A DNA stretch of 8,016 nucleotides from Candidatus Omnitrophota bacterium. Its GTDB lineage: Bacteria; Omnitrophota; Gorgyraeia; JABMRN01. Shown here one piece after another: positions 1 through 6,050 of the stretch; within the stretch, counting starts at the first letter, position 1, and each line of letters opens with the position of its first letter. Where the stretch lies: the NCBI GenBank assembly GCA_028702395.1, contig JAQVOV010000068.1:1-8016 (forward strand), given 5' to 3'. Below the pieces are notes generated by a model. The model had not been told where the DNA came from. It made no database searches and saw nothing but the letters and a program-made list of their open reading frames with translations. The position numbers and the translations under genes were made by a program.

Positions 1-21
1 TGACTCGCAACGCGTGACGCC
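1..21. repeat. Edge of a GC-rich heptamer array (cut by window start)
   Basis: Three 7-nt units with CG at positions 6-7 and 13-14 (CC at 20-21) and TGAC at 1 and 15. The words TGACTCG and TGACGC- resemble the complement of the array at 5118-5159 (TGATTCG, TGACGCG), so the same repeat family probably flanks both places. Only three units are visible, so this call rests mainly on that resemblance. Confidence 0.4.
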
Positions 22-83
22 TAAACTGTCATCCCATTTTGCCAGCAGGGAAATACCAGGATCTAGAGTTCAAATGCCTTATT
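22..83. other. Non-coding filler, possible decayed palindromic repeat
   Basis: No reading frame or clear signal. TGTCATCCC at 27-35, GGGAAATACCAGGATC at 48-63 and the following AGAG look like a decayed form of the common intergenic repeat whose halves read GTCATTCCC and GGGAATCCAGG in many environmental genomes. The central arm is too degraded to prove this. The stretch separates the edge array from the ACG array that starts at 84. Confidence 0.25.
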
Positions 84-195
84 ACGTTTAATGGTTTACG
101 GACCACGGTTCACGGTTAACGATTTACAACATACGAAAGACGAATTACGCACAACGCACAACGTCTAACTATTGACGAAATACAATATACGAAAA
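84..195. repeat. Degenerate 7-nt periodic array with ACG core (16 units)
   Basis: ACG occurs 12 times here, at 84, 98, 105, 112, 119, 133, 140, 147, 154, 161, 175 and 189. Every one lies on the same 7-nt register and none is off register. The four missing register positions (91, 126, 168, 182) read ATG, ACA, ACT and ACA, each one base from ACG. The four bases after the core vary freely, apart from a few similar neighbours (ACGCACA at 147 and 154). A 7-nt period excludes a coding explanation. The array may decay on to about 216, where ACT (203) and TCG (210) remain in register and overlap the candidate promoter. Function unknown. Confidence 0.9.
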
Positions 196-199
196 TCTA

Positions 200-227
200 T
201 TGACTTTTGTCGTATATATAGTAATAT
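200..227 (+). promoter_or_regulatory. Candidate sigma-70-type promoter for guaB3
   Basis: TTGACT at 200-205 (five of six bases of the -35 consensus), a 16-nt spacer, then TAATAT at 222-227 (four of six). Transcription would start near 234 and give a leader of about 120 nt before guaB3. The same pair of hexamers, with a 17-nt spacer, occurs at 5161-5189, which strengthens both calls. The -35 box lies in the decaying end of the ACG array: the word CTATTGAC occurs at 169-176 and again at 197-204, exactly four units later. The surrounding AT-rich DNA offers other -10 choices, so the exact -10 is uncertain. Confidence 0.55.
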
Positions 228-273
228 ATACAACAATATTCATATACATTTAATTACATAGGAAGCTAGGCTG

Positions 274-338
274 CAGAAACAGACCACAGAATGTCATTTT
301 TATTCTTTCTGGTCTCTGGACTCTGGTCGCTGGTTTCT
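274..338. repeat. Inverted CAGA/CTGG heptamer array in guaB3 leader
   Basis: CTGG occurs at 309, 316, 323 and 330, exactly 7 nt apart, followed in register by CTAATAA at 337. The opposing arm has CAGA at 274, 280 and 287, complementary to the TCTG at 308, 315 and 322. AGAAAC (275-280) can pair with GTTTCT (333-338), and GACCA (282-286) with TGGTC (324-328). The leader RNA could therefore fold into an imperfect hairpin ending about 8 nt before the AAGGAG ribosome binding site. There is no T-run, so it is not a standard terminator, and it does not resemble a riboswitch I know. Confidence 0.65.
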
Positions 339-357
339 AATAATCAAGGAGAAAAAT

Positions 358-1521
358 ATGGGACAGTTCTTTATTGGTGTAGGCAGAAAAGCTAGAAGAT
401 GTTATGGTTTTGATGAAATAGCGCTTGTTCCTGGAGATAAGACCATTAACCCTGCAGAAACAGACCCTTCATTTAGTATTGGAAAAGTGAAATTCAATAT
501 TCCTATTATAGCCTCAGCAATGGATGGCGTTGTTGATGTTAAATTTGCAATTGCACTTGGCAAGATAGGAGGATTAGCAGTACTTAATCTTGAAGGTATC
601 CAAACAAGATATGAAAATCCTGCAGTTGTAATTGATCAGCTAGCAAGATCAAACCCTAAGACAGCAACAAAACTTTTACAAAAGATATATAAAGAACCAA
701 TTAAAAATAAACTTATCGCACAAAGAGTTAAAGAAATAAAAAAGGCAGGAGTTCCTGTTTGTGTAAGTGCAATACCTCAAAAAGCAAAAGAGTATGGGAA
801 AATAGCTCAGGATGCAGGATGTGATATATTTGTTGTGCAATCTACAGTTACCTCTATAAAACATTTATCCAATGAATACGAAGTTTTGGATTTCTCTAAA
901 TTTTTTAAAGCAATGAAAATACCTGTAGTGATAGGGAATTGTGTTACGTATGATGTTGCATTACAGTTCATGCAAGCTGGCGCAGCAGCCTTATTAGTCG
1001 GGATAGGTCCTGGAACAGCATGTACAACAAGGGGAGTTTTGGGAATAGGTGTTCCGCAAGTCACTGCAACAGTTGATTGTGCTGCAGCAAGAGATGCTTT
1101 TTATAAGAAAACAAAAAAATATGTTTCAATTATTACAGATGGGGGTATGGCAACTGGCGGAGATGTTTGTAAAGCAATTGCAAGCGGGGCAGATGCTGTT
1201 ATGCTTGGCAATGCTTTTGCAAGAGCGAAAGAAGCTCCTGGAAAAGGTTTTCACTGGGGAATGGCTACACCTCATCCAAATCTTCCAAGAGGAACTAGGA
1301 TCAGAGTTGGAACAAGTGGTACATTAAAAGAGATCATGTTAGGGCCTGCAAAAACCGATGATGGAACACAGAATCTTGTTGGTGCAATAATGACAAGCAT
1401 GGGAAATCTTGGTGCAAAAAACATAAAAGAAATGCAAAAGACAGAAATTATAATAGCTCCTTCTATTCAAACTGAAGGAAAAGTCTATCAAACTGCTCAA
1501 AAAGTTGGTATGCGTAAATAA
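358..1521 (+). CDS. guaB3: GuaB3-type IMP dehydrogenase (no CBS domains)
   Basis: Cytosolic TIM-barrel enzyme of the IMP dehydrogenase/GMP reductase family. IMPDH oxidises IMP to XMP with NAD+, the committed step to guanine nucleotides. The 387 residues have no CBS pair, whereas canonical GuaB is near 490 with one. Visible marks: the phosphate and active-site loop GIGPGTACTTRG with the catalytic Cys222, the IGN segment at 192-194, Asp261 in ITDGGMATGG, and a C-terminal stretch containing GTRIRVGTSGTLKEI and MGNLGAKNIKEMQ. The N-terminal RRCYGFDEIALVPG, IASAMDGVVDV and VLNLEGIQTRY and the end KVYQTAQKVGM fit the cyanobacterial GuaB3 type as I remember it, more than the actinobacterial one. Cyanobacterial GuaB3 has been reported to have IMPDH activity. 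AAGGAG (346-351) lies 6 nt before ATG. It has its own candidate promoter and a downstream terminator, so it is probably transcribed alone. GMP reductase is the less likely alternative. Confidence 0.92.
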   Translation: MGQFFIGVGRKARRCYGFDEIALVPGDKTINPAETDPSFSIGKVKFNIPIIASAMDGVVDVKFAIALGKIGGLAVLNLEGIQTRYENPAVVIDQLARSNPKTATKLLQKIYKEPIKNKLIAQRVKEIKKAGVPVCVSAIPQKAKEYGKIAQDAGCDIFVVQSTVTSIKHLSNEYEVLDFSKFFKAMKIPVVIGNCVTYDVALQFMQAGAAALLVGIGPGTACTTRGVLGIGVPQVTATVDCAAARDAFYKKTKKYVSIITDGGMATGGDVCKAIASGADAVMLGNAFARAKEAPGKGFHWGMATPHPNLPRGTRIRVGTSGTLKEIMLGPAKTDDGTQNLVGAIMTSMGNLGAKNIKEMQKTEIIIAPSIQTEGKVYQTAQKVGMRK

Positions 1522-1547
1522 AACTAAAAAATCGTGAATTTTTTATT

Positions 1548-1580
1548 GTAGGGGCAATTCATGAATTGCCCCTACTTTTT
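1548..1580 (+). terminator. Perfect 28-bp palindrome plus T-run, probable terminator
   Basis: GTAGGGGCAATTCA (1548-1561) is followed immediately by its exact complement (1562-1575) and then five T's (1576-1580). The RNA would form a long GC-capped hairpin with a U-tail, as in Rho-independent terminators, 27 nt after the guaB3 stop. The perfect symmetry with no spacer also fits a small mobile palindrome, and the first eight bases recur alone at 7369-7376. Only 22 nt separate it from the dnaE start and I see no convincing dnaE promoter after it, so it may be leaky or act as an attenuator for dnaE. Confidence 0.75.
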
Positions 1581-1602
1581 CATAGGTTTATTGAGGTAAG
1601 AA

Positions 1603-4600
1603 ATGAAACACTCCGATTTCGTACATTTACATGTCCATACACAGTATAGTCTTCTTGATGGTGCTTGCAAAGTATCAGAACTCATAGATCAGGCTATTGC
1701 CTATAAAATGCCGGCTGTTGCAATGACAGATCATGGTAATATGTTTGGCGCAATTGATTTTTACACAAAAGCGCTTAAGAAAGGCATCAAACCTATTATT
1801 GGGGCTGAAGTGTATGTTGCTCCTGATTCAAGATTTGAAAAATCTGCAAGAGGAATTAAAGATGCAGCTTACCACTTGGTTTTGCTTGTAAAAGATGAGC
1901 AGGGCTACAAGAATCTTATGAAAATTGTCTCTATCGGTTATTTAGAGGGATTCTATTATAGACCTAGAGTTGATAAAGAAATTCTGGCAAAGTTCAATGA
2001 TGGACTTATTGCAACAAGTGCCTGCTTAAAAGGAGAGATCGCACATTTAATTCTTTCAGGAGATATTGAAAAAGCTAGAAGAACAGCAGATGAATATAAT
2101 CGTATTTTCGGAAAAGGGAATTTTTACATTGAAATACAGGATAATGGTATAGAAGAACAAACTCAGGCTAATAAAGAACTTATAAAACTTGCAAGAGATC
2201 TGGATATTCCTTTAGTAGCAACAAATGACGTTCATTATATTTTGCAGGAAGATTCAAAAGCACATGAAGCCCTTTTATGTGTCCAGACACAGACAACTTT
2301 AGATGATCCTAACAGAATGAAAATGGCGACCAATGAATTTTATTTTAAATCACCCGATCAAATGAAGGCTGCTTTCAGCAAAAGCGCTCCAGATGCTATT
2401 AAGAATACAATTGAAATAACTGAAAAGTGTAATTTGGAATTGGATTTTTCTGCTGCCCATATGCCGTCTATTCCTTTGCCTCAAGGGCATACTATTAAAA
2501 GTTATTTAAGAGAGTTAGTTGAAAAAGGGCTTATACAAAGATATGGCCAAGTCAACGACCAACTACGTCAACGAGTAGAACATGAACTTAAAACAATAGA
2601 AGACAGCGGATATCCTAGCTATTTTTTGATCGTGTGGGATTTTGTACAGTATGCAAGATCAAAAAATATACCTGTAGGACCTGGAAGAGGATCAGCAGCA
2701 GGTAGTGTTGTGAGTTATGCTCTTGGTATAACTGATCTTGATCCATTGAAATATGATCTTCTTTTTGAGAGATTTCTTAATCCAGAAAGAGTTTCAATGC
2801 CTGATATTGATATTGATTTTTGTTACACAAGAAGGCAAGAGGTCATAGATTATGTTGTCCAAAGGTATTCAAAAGATAATGTTGCACAGATCATTACTTT
2901 CGGCACATTACAGGCCAGAGCCGTTGTCAGAGATGTTGGGAGAGTTCTTGGTTTGCCTTATTCCGATGTTGATAAAATAGCTAAACTAATTCCTCAAGAG
3001 ATAAAAATAACTTTGGATAGGGCATTAGCAACCGTTCCCGAACTAAAAGATCTTTATAGGACAGATGCAAATATAAAACAGCTCATAAATATAGCCAGAA
3101 AACTTGAAGGATTGAATAGACATGCTGGGACACATGCAGCAGGAATTGTTATTACAGATAAGCCTTTAGATCTTTATGTCCCCTTATTTAAACCAACTGG
3201 GGAAAGCATGATATCAACAGGTTATGCGATGAAATCATTAGAGACCATTAAACTCCTGAAAATGGATTTTCTTGGATTAAAAACACTTACTGTTATTGAT
3301 CAGACCATCAAGATAATTAAAAAAATAAAGAATATTGATGTTGATATTGATAAGATCCCTTTAGATGACCATAAGACCTTTCAATTGCTTTGTAATGCAC
3401 AATCAACAGGGGTTTTTCAGCTTGAAAGTTCGGGAATGAAAGATCTGCTGAAAAAAGTGCAGCCTGAAAAATTCGAAGAGATAATAAGCTTGATAGCATT
3501 GTATAGACCTGGTCCTATAAATTCCGGAATGCTGGATGATTTTGTCAAAAGAAAACATGGAGAAGTTAAAGTTGTTTATGACCACCCATTACTTGAGCCG
3601 ATACTTAAGGATACGTATGGGGTAATAGTTTATCAGGAGCAGGTAATGCGCATTGCATCTGTGTTGGCAGGATTCACTTTAGCACAAGCAGATAATTTAA
3701 GACGAGCTATGGGAAAAAAGATAGTTGAGATAATGTCAAAAGCCAGAAATGATTTTGTTGAAGGTGCGCAAAAAAATAACATTGATCCCAAACTCTCAGG
3801 CAAGATCTATGATATGATAGAGATGTTCGCAGAATATGGTTTTAACAAAAGCCATTCTGCAGCTTATGCAATGATAAGTTATAGAACAGCTTATCTTAAG
3901 GCAAATTTCCCTTCAGAGTTCATGACAGCATTACTTATCTGCGAAGACAGTACAGATAAGGTCACTGTATATATAACAGAAGCCTTGAGGATGAAAATCA
4001 AGATATTACCACCAGATATAAACGAAAGTTTTGCAAATTTCACACTAGTGAACAATAATATACGTTTTGGGTTAGGTGCTGTAAAAAATGTTGGACAAAC
4101 TGCTGTTGATTCAATTATTAATGCAAGAGAAAAGGTCAAAGAGTTTAAATCGTTATATGCCTTTACTGAACATGTTGATACAAGAACAGTTAATAGAAAG
4201 GTTATAGAATCCTTGATAAAATGTGGAGCTTTCGGTGCTACAGGTCTTTATAGATCACAACTCATAGCTATTTTAGATAATGCTTTAGATGTTGCAGGCA
4301 GTATACAAAAGGATAGAAATAGCGGACAAATGTCTTTTTTTGGAGCTTTTGATGCTGAAGAGAATTTCAAGAATACATTCCAGGAAGTACCTGATATACC
4401 TGAATGGCAGGAATCACAGCTCCTTACTTATGAAAAGGAATTGTTGGGTTTTTATATAACAAGTCATCCTCTTTCCAGATATGAAAAAGTCATACGTACA
4501 TATTCAACTTCCTCGCTAGATAAGCTCTCATCATTAAGAGATGGAGAAGAGATCCTTGTTGGGGGAATAATGAACAAGGTTCGTACAACTGTTACAAAGA

Positions 4601-5055
4601 GCAAGGGAGAGAAAATGGCTATAGTAACATTTGAAGATCTTTCAGGGACATGTGATGTACTTGTTTTTCCAAGGACCTATGAAAAAGTTGCATCTTTAGT
4701 CTCTAATGATGCAATAGTTTTTATAAAAGGAACTGCAAATTTAAAAGAAGAAACCCCAAAGATCATAGCAAATGATATTATTGTGCCTGAAGATGTTAAG
4801 GAAAAATTTACAAAGGCTATTTTGGTCAATATTTCTACAACTGGTTTGGATGATTATTTGCTTGATAGTTTTAAAAAACTTTTGGATAAACATAAAGGTA
4901 ATGTCCCAACTTTTATTAATTTTGTCGAACCATCCGGCAAAAGAACAAGAGTAGCTTTGGGAAGTGAATATTTTGTTTCTGCGAATGAAGCGCTTATTGA
5001 TGATATTGATGGATTATTAGGTGATGGAAGTGTTAATTTTGTGGTGAGATTGTAA
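1603..5055 (+). CDS. dnaE: DNA polymerase III subunit alpha (replicative polymerase)
   Basis: Catalytic subunit of the chromosomal replicase, 1150 residues against about 1160 for the E. coli protein. The order is: PHP domain (about 1-280), C-family polymerase core, tandem helix-hairpin-helix (about 850-880), clamp-binding motif QMSFF (909-913), OB fold (about 985-1060) and C-terminal domain. The catalytic aspartates are D401 and D403 in PDIDIDF and D555 in KMDFLGL, the same numbers as in E. coli. Other marks are PVGPGRGSAAGS, RPGPINSGM and FNKSHSAAYA (747-756). The PHP metal ligands appear complete: H10, H12, D19, H44, E69, H91, C141, D209 and H211. In Thermus and Mycobacterium such intact PHP domains are 3'-5' exonucleases, so built-in proofreading is plausible. 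GAGGT (1593-1597) lies 5 nt before ATG. This is DnaE, not PolC: there is no inserted DEDD exonuclease. Expression across the palindrome upstream is unresolved. Confidence 0.98.
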   Translation: MKHSDFVHLHVHTQYSLLDGACKVSELIDQAIAYKMPAVAMTDHGNMFGAIDFYTKALKKGIKPIIGAEVYVAPDSRFEKSARGIKDAAYHLVLLVKDEQGYKNLMKIVSIGYLEGFYYRPRVDKEILAKFNDGLIATSACLKGEIAHLILSGDIEKARRTADEYNRIFGKGNFYIEIQDNGIEEQTQANKELIKLARDLDIPLVATNDVHYILQEDSKAHEALLCVQTQTTLDDPNRMKMATNEFYFKSPDQMKAAFSKSAPDAIKNTIEITEKCNLELDFSAAHMPSIPLPQGHTIKSYLRELVEKGLIQRYGQVNDQLRQRVEHELKTIEDSGYPSYFLIVWDFVQYARSKNIPVGPGRGSAAGSVVSYALGITDLDPLKYDLLFERFLNPERVSMPDIDIDFCYTRRQEVIDYVVQRYSKDNVAQIITFGTLQARAVVRDVGRVLGLPYSDVDKIAKLIPQEIKITLDRALATVPELKDLYRTDANIKQLINIARKLEGLNRHAGTHAAGIVITDKPLDLYVPLFKPTGESMISTGYAMKSLETIKLLKMDFLGLKTLTVIDQTIKIIKKIKNIDVDIDKIPLDDHKTFQLLCNAQSTGVFQLESSGMKDLLKKVQPEKFEEIISLIALYRPGPINSGMLDDFVKRKHGEVKVVYDHPLLEPILKDTYGVIVYQEQVMRIASVLAGFTLAQADNLRRAMGKKIVEIMSKARNDFVEGAQKNNIDPKLSGKIYDMIEMFAEYGFNKSHSAAYAMISYRTAYLKANFPSEFMTALLICEDSTDKVTVYITEALRMKIKILPPDINESFANFTLVNNNIRFGLGAVKNVGQTAVDSIINAREKVKEFKSLYAFTEHVDTRTVNRKVIESLIKCGAFGATGLYRSQLIAILDNALDVAGSIQKDRNSGQMSFFGAFDAEENFKNTFQEVPDIPEWQESQLLTYEKELLGFYITSHPLSRYEKVIRTYSTSSLDKLSSLRDGEEILVGGIMNKVRTTVTKSKGEKMAIVTFEDLSGTCDVLVFPRTYEKVASLVSNDAIVFIKGTANLKEETPKIIANDIIVPEDVKEKFTKAILVNISTTGLDDYLLDSFKKLLDKHKGNVPTFINFVEPSGKRTRVALGSEYFVSANEALIDDIDGLLGDGSVNFVVRL

Positions 5056-5056
5056 C

Positions 5057-5091
5057 CGAGCTACGCGCCACGAGCTACGCGCTGCGAGCTT
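5057..5091. repeat. GC-rich heptamer array, left arm, directly after dnaE
   Basis: CG occurs at 5057, 5064, 5071, 5078 and 5085, giving five units in exact 7-nt register that begin one base after the dnaE stop codon. CGAGCTACG is present twice, at 5057-5065 and 5071-5079, and its inverted copy CGTAGCTCG is at 5139-5147. G+C is about 70% (24 of the first 34 bases), in sharp contrast to the AT-rich genes on both sides. It forms one arm of an inverted pair with 5118-5159. Confidence 0.85.
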
Positions 5092-5117
5092 CACTTTTTA
5101 GTATTTACATGAAAACA

Positions 5118-5159
5118 CGAGGCGCGTGACGCGCAGCTCGTAGCTCGCGTCACGAATCA
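5118..5159. repeat. GC-rich heptamer array, right arm, with a strong hairpin
   Basis: CG occurs at 5118, 5125, 5132, 5139, 5146 and 5153, six units in exact register. Within it CGTGACGCG (5125-5133) pairs perfectly with CGCGTCACG (5146-5154), and inside that AGCT (5135-5138) pairs with AGCT (5142-5145). This makes a 13-bp stem with one bulged base and a 3-nt loop. No T-run follows, so it is not a standard Rho-independent terminator on the + strand. The array ends right at the -35 box of the next promoter. It may reduce read-through from dnaE or only be a repeat remnant. Confidence 0.85.
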
Positions 5160-5160
5160 C

Positions 5161-5189
5161 TTGACTATTTACATAACTGGTGGTAATAT
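5161..5189 (+). promoter_or_regulatory. Candidate promoter for the 5212 gene and HU gene
   Basis: TTGACT at 5161-5166, a 17-nt spacer, then TAATAT at 5184-5189. Both hexamers are identical to those proposed upstream of guaB3, and each -10 lies within GTAATATA. Transcription would start near 5196, leaving a leader of about 15 nt before the ATG at 5212. The TTG that opens the long reading frame at 5161 is then the -35 box and not a start codon. Confidence 0.6.
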
Positions 5190-5211
5190 AACAACTTATA
5201 AAAAGAGATAT

Positions 5212-5634
5212 ATGATAGATAAAACATTACAAGTAAAGATAAAAGCAACTGAAGAGTTCATAGAATATTGGATAAAATTACAGGACCTTTATAAACAGGC
5301 TCTTGGTGAAAAGGAGAAATCCAAGGTAAATGCTGATGTGTTCTTTTCAACAAAGGATATGGTAAATCTTAAGTTTGAAGCATGGATGGATGTTTTACGT
5401 TTTTCAACAAAAGAGAAATTCACAAAAGGGTATTGTTTTTATGAGATCTTTTCACTAGAGGATATTTTTACTGTTTCAGATTTTAAAAAGGAAAAAATAG
5501 CAGATGCCTGGGAAAATTCATTTATTTTTATATATGGGATATTAGCTAGGGCTAAGAAAAAGAAAACAAGATTAGATAATATAAACGGTTTTTTTTATAA
5601 CTTAAAAAAAATATTCAATAGAGGGGGGAAATAA
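5212..5634 (+). CDS. Uncharacterised 140-aa protein, coupled to HU gene
   Basis: I do not recognise the family. The protein has 140 residues, is rich in lysine and aromatic residues, and has no signal peptide, no clear membrane segment and one cysteine (Cys75). It looks like a soluble, mostly helical protein: charged amphipathic stretches at about 1-40 and 90-120, a KKKK run at 115-118 and a basic tail NRGGK. The frame can be extended to a TTG at 5161, but that TTG is the -35 box of a good promoter, so ATG at 5212 is preferred; its ribosome binding site is weak (AGAG, 5204-5207). Its last base is the first base of the HU start codon (TAATG), which indicates translational coupling and shared expression. 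A nucleoid or DNA-associated role can be guessed from the neighbour alone. It is likely a real gene because the frame is long, its composition matches the neighbours, and it is coupled to HU. Confidence 0.75.
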   Translation: MIDKTLQVKIKATEEFIEYWIKLQDLYKQALGEKEKSKVNADVFFSTKDMVNLKFEAWMDVLRFSTKEKFTKGYCFYEIFSLEDIFTVSDFKKEKIADAWENSFIFIYGILARAKKKKTRLDNINGFFYNLKKIFNRGGK

Positions 5635-5936
5635 TGACAAAGAGAGATATTGTCATAAAAATATCTGATGAAATGGTAAATGTTAAGCAAATACATATTT
5701 CTGCTATTGTGCAAAGGACATTGGATATAATTGCAGAGTCACTTATCAAAGGGGATAAAGTTGAGTTAAGGAATTTTGGTATATTTAAGGTAAAACAGAG
5801 AAAACCAAAATTAGGAAGGAACCCAAAAACAGGACAAGAAGTGAATATCCCTCAAAAGAAAGCAGTTGTTTTTAAAGCAGGACTTGAGATGAAAGAGAAA
5901 GTTGCTAAAGCGGGTAATTCAGAGAATAGAAAATAG
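5634..5936 (+). CDS. HU/IHF-family DNA-binding protein
   Basis: Small nucleoid protein of 100 residues that bends and compacts DNA as a dimer. Residues 1-45 are the helical dimerisation part. VELRNFGIFKVKQRK (43-57) begins the beta sheet. GRNPKTG (61-67) is the family signature at the tip of the DNA-binding arm, with the intercalating Pro64, followed by NIPQKKAVVFKAG (71-83) and a final helix. About ten charged or polar residues extend past the usual 90-residue end. RNFGIF and the arm resemble both HU and IHF-like members, so no specific symbol is given. A strong ribosome binding site GAGGGGGG (5621-5628) lies inside the end of the upstream gene, and the start overlaps that gene's stop codon by one base. 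Confidence 0.96.
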   Translation: MTKRDIVIKISDEMVNVKQIHISAIVQRTLDIIAESLIKGDKVELRNFGIFKVKQRKPKLGRNPKTGQEVNIPQKKAVVFKAGLEMKEKVAKAGNSENRK

Positions 5937-5937
5937 T

Positions 5938-6035
5938 GAATAGTCTGTGTAATCTGTTATCTGTCTGTGTTTGAATTCTCTTTTATTCAGAAACATCAAC
6001 TACACACACTGATAACACATAACAGATAACTATTT
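5938..6035. repeat. Inverted TGTTATC heptamer array between HU and hisS
   Basis: The left arm has TGT at 5948, 5955 and 5962 (units TGTAATC, TGTTATC, TGTCTGT). The right arm has GATAACA at 6011, CATAACA at 6018 and GATAACT at 6025, all 7 nt apart and the complement of the left word. The outer ends GAATAGT (5938-5944) and ACTATTT (6029-6035) also pair at 6 of 7 positions. An inner TGAAT/ATTCA pair (5972-5976, 5985-5989) lies in the loop. The array starts two bases after the HU stop and ends 3 nt before the AAAGGAAG ribosome binding site of hisS. No good promoter is visible here, so hisS may be read from upstream through this structure. Confidence 0.75.
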
Positions 6036-6050
6036 TATAAAGGAAGCAAG

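Noticed and set aside
84..195. CRISPR array
   Set aside because: Units are only 7 nt with a 3-nt fixed core; there are no 23-40 nt repeats, no unique spacers of constant length, and no cas genes.
1..357. Transposon or integron end
   Set aside because: No transposase, no clear terminal inverted repeats and no target duplication are visible in the stretch.
807..1064. Minus-strand reading frame inside guaB3
   Set aside because: Shadow of a gene with clear family motifs on the + strand. The same holds for the minus-strand frames within dnaE, hisS and aspS and the extra + frames at 1049 and 4772.
5057..5159. tRNA or other structured RNA gene
   Set aside because: The hairpins are strong but there is no cloverleaf, no T-arm GGTTCGA-type sequence and no CCA end; the 7-nt periodicity explains the pairing.
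5161..5211. N-terminal extension of the 140-aa protein from a TTG start
   Set aside because: The TTG is the first part of a good -35 box with a matching -10 at 5184, and no ribosome binding site precedes it; only a GC-rich hairpin array does.
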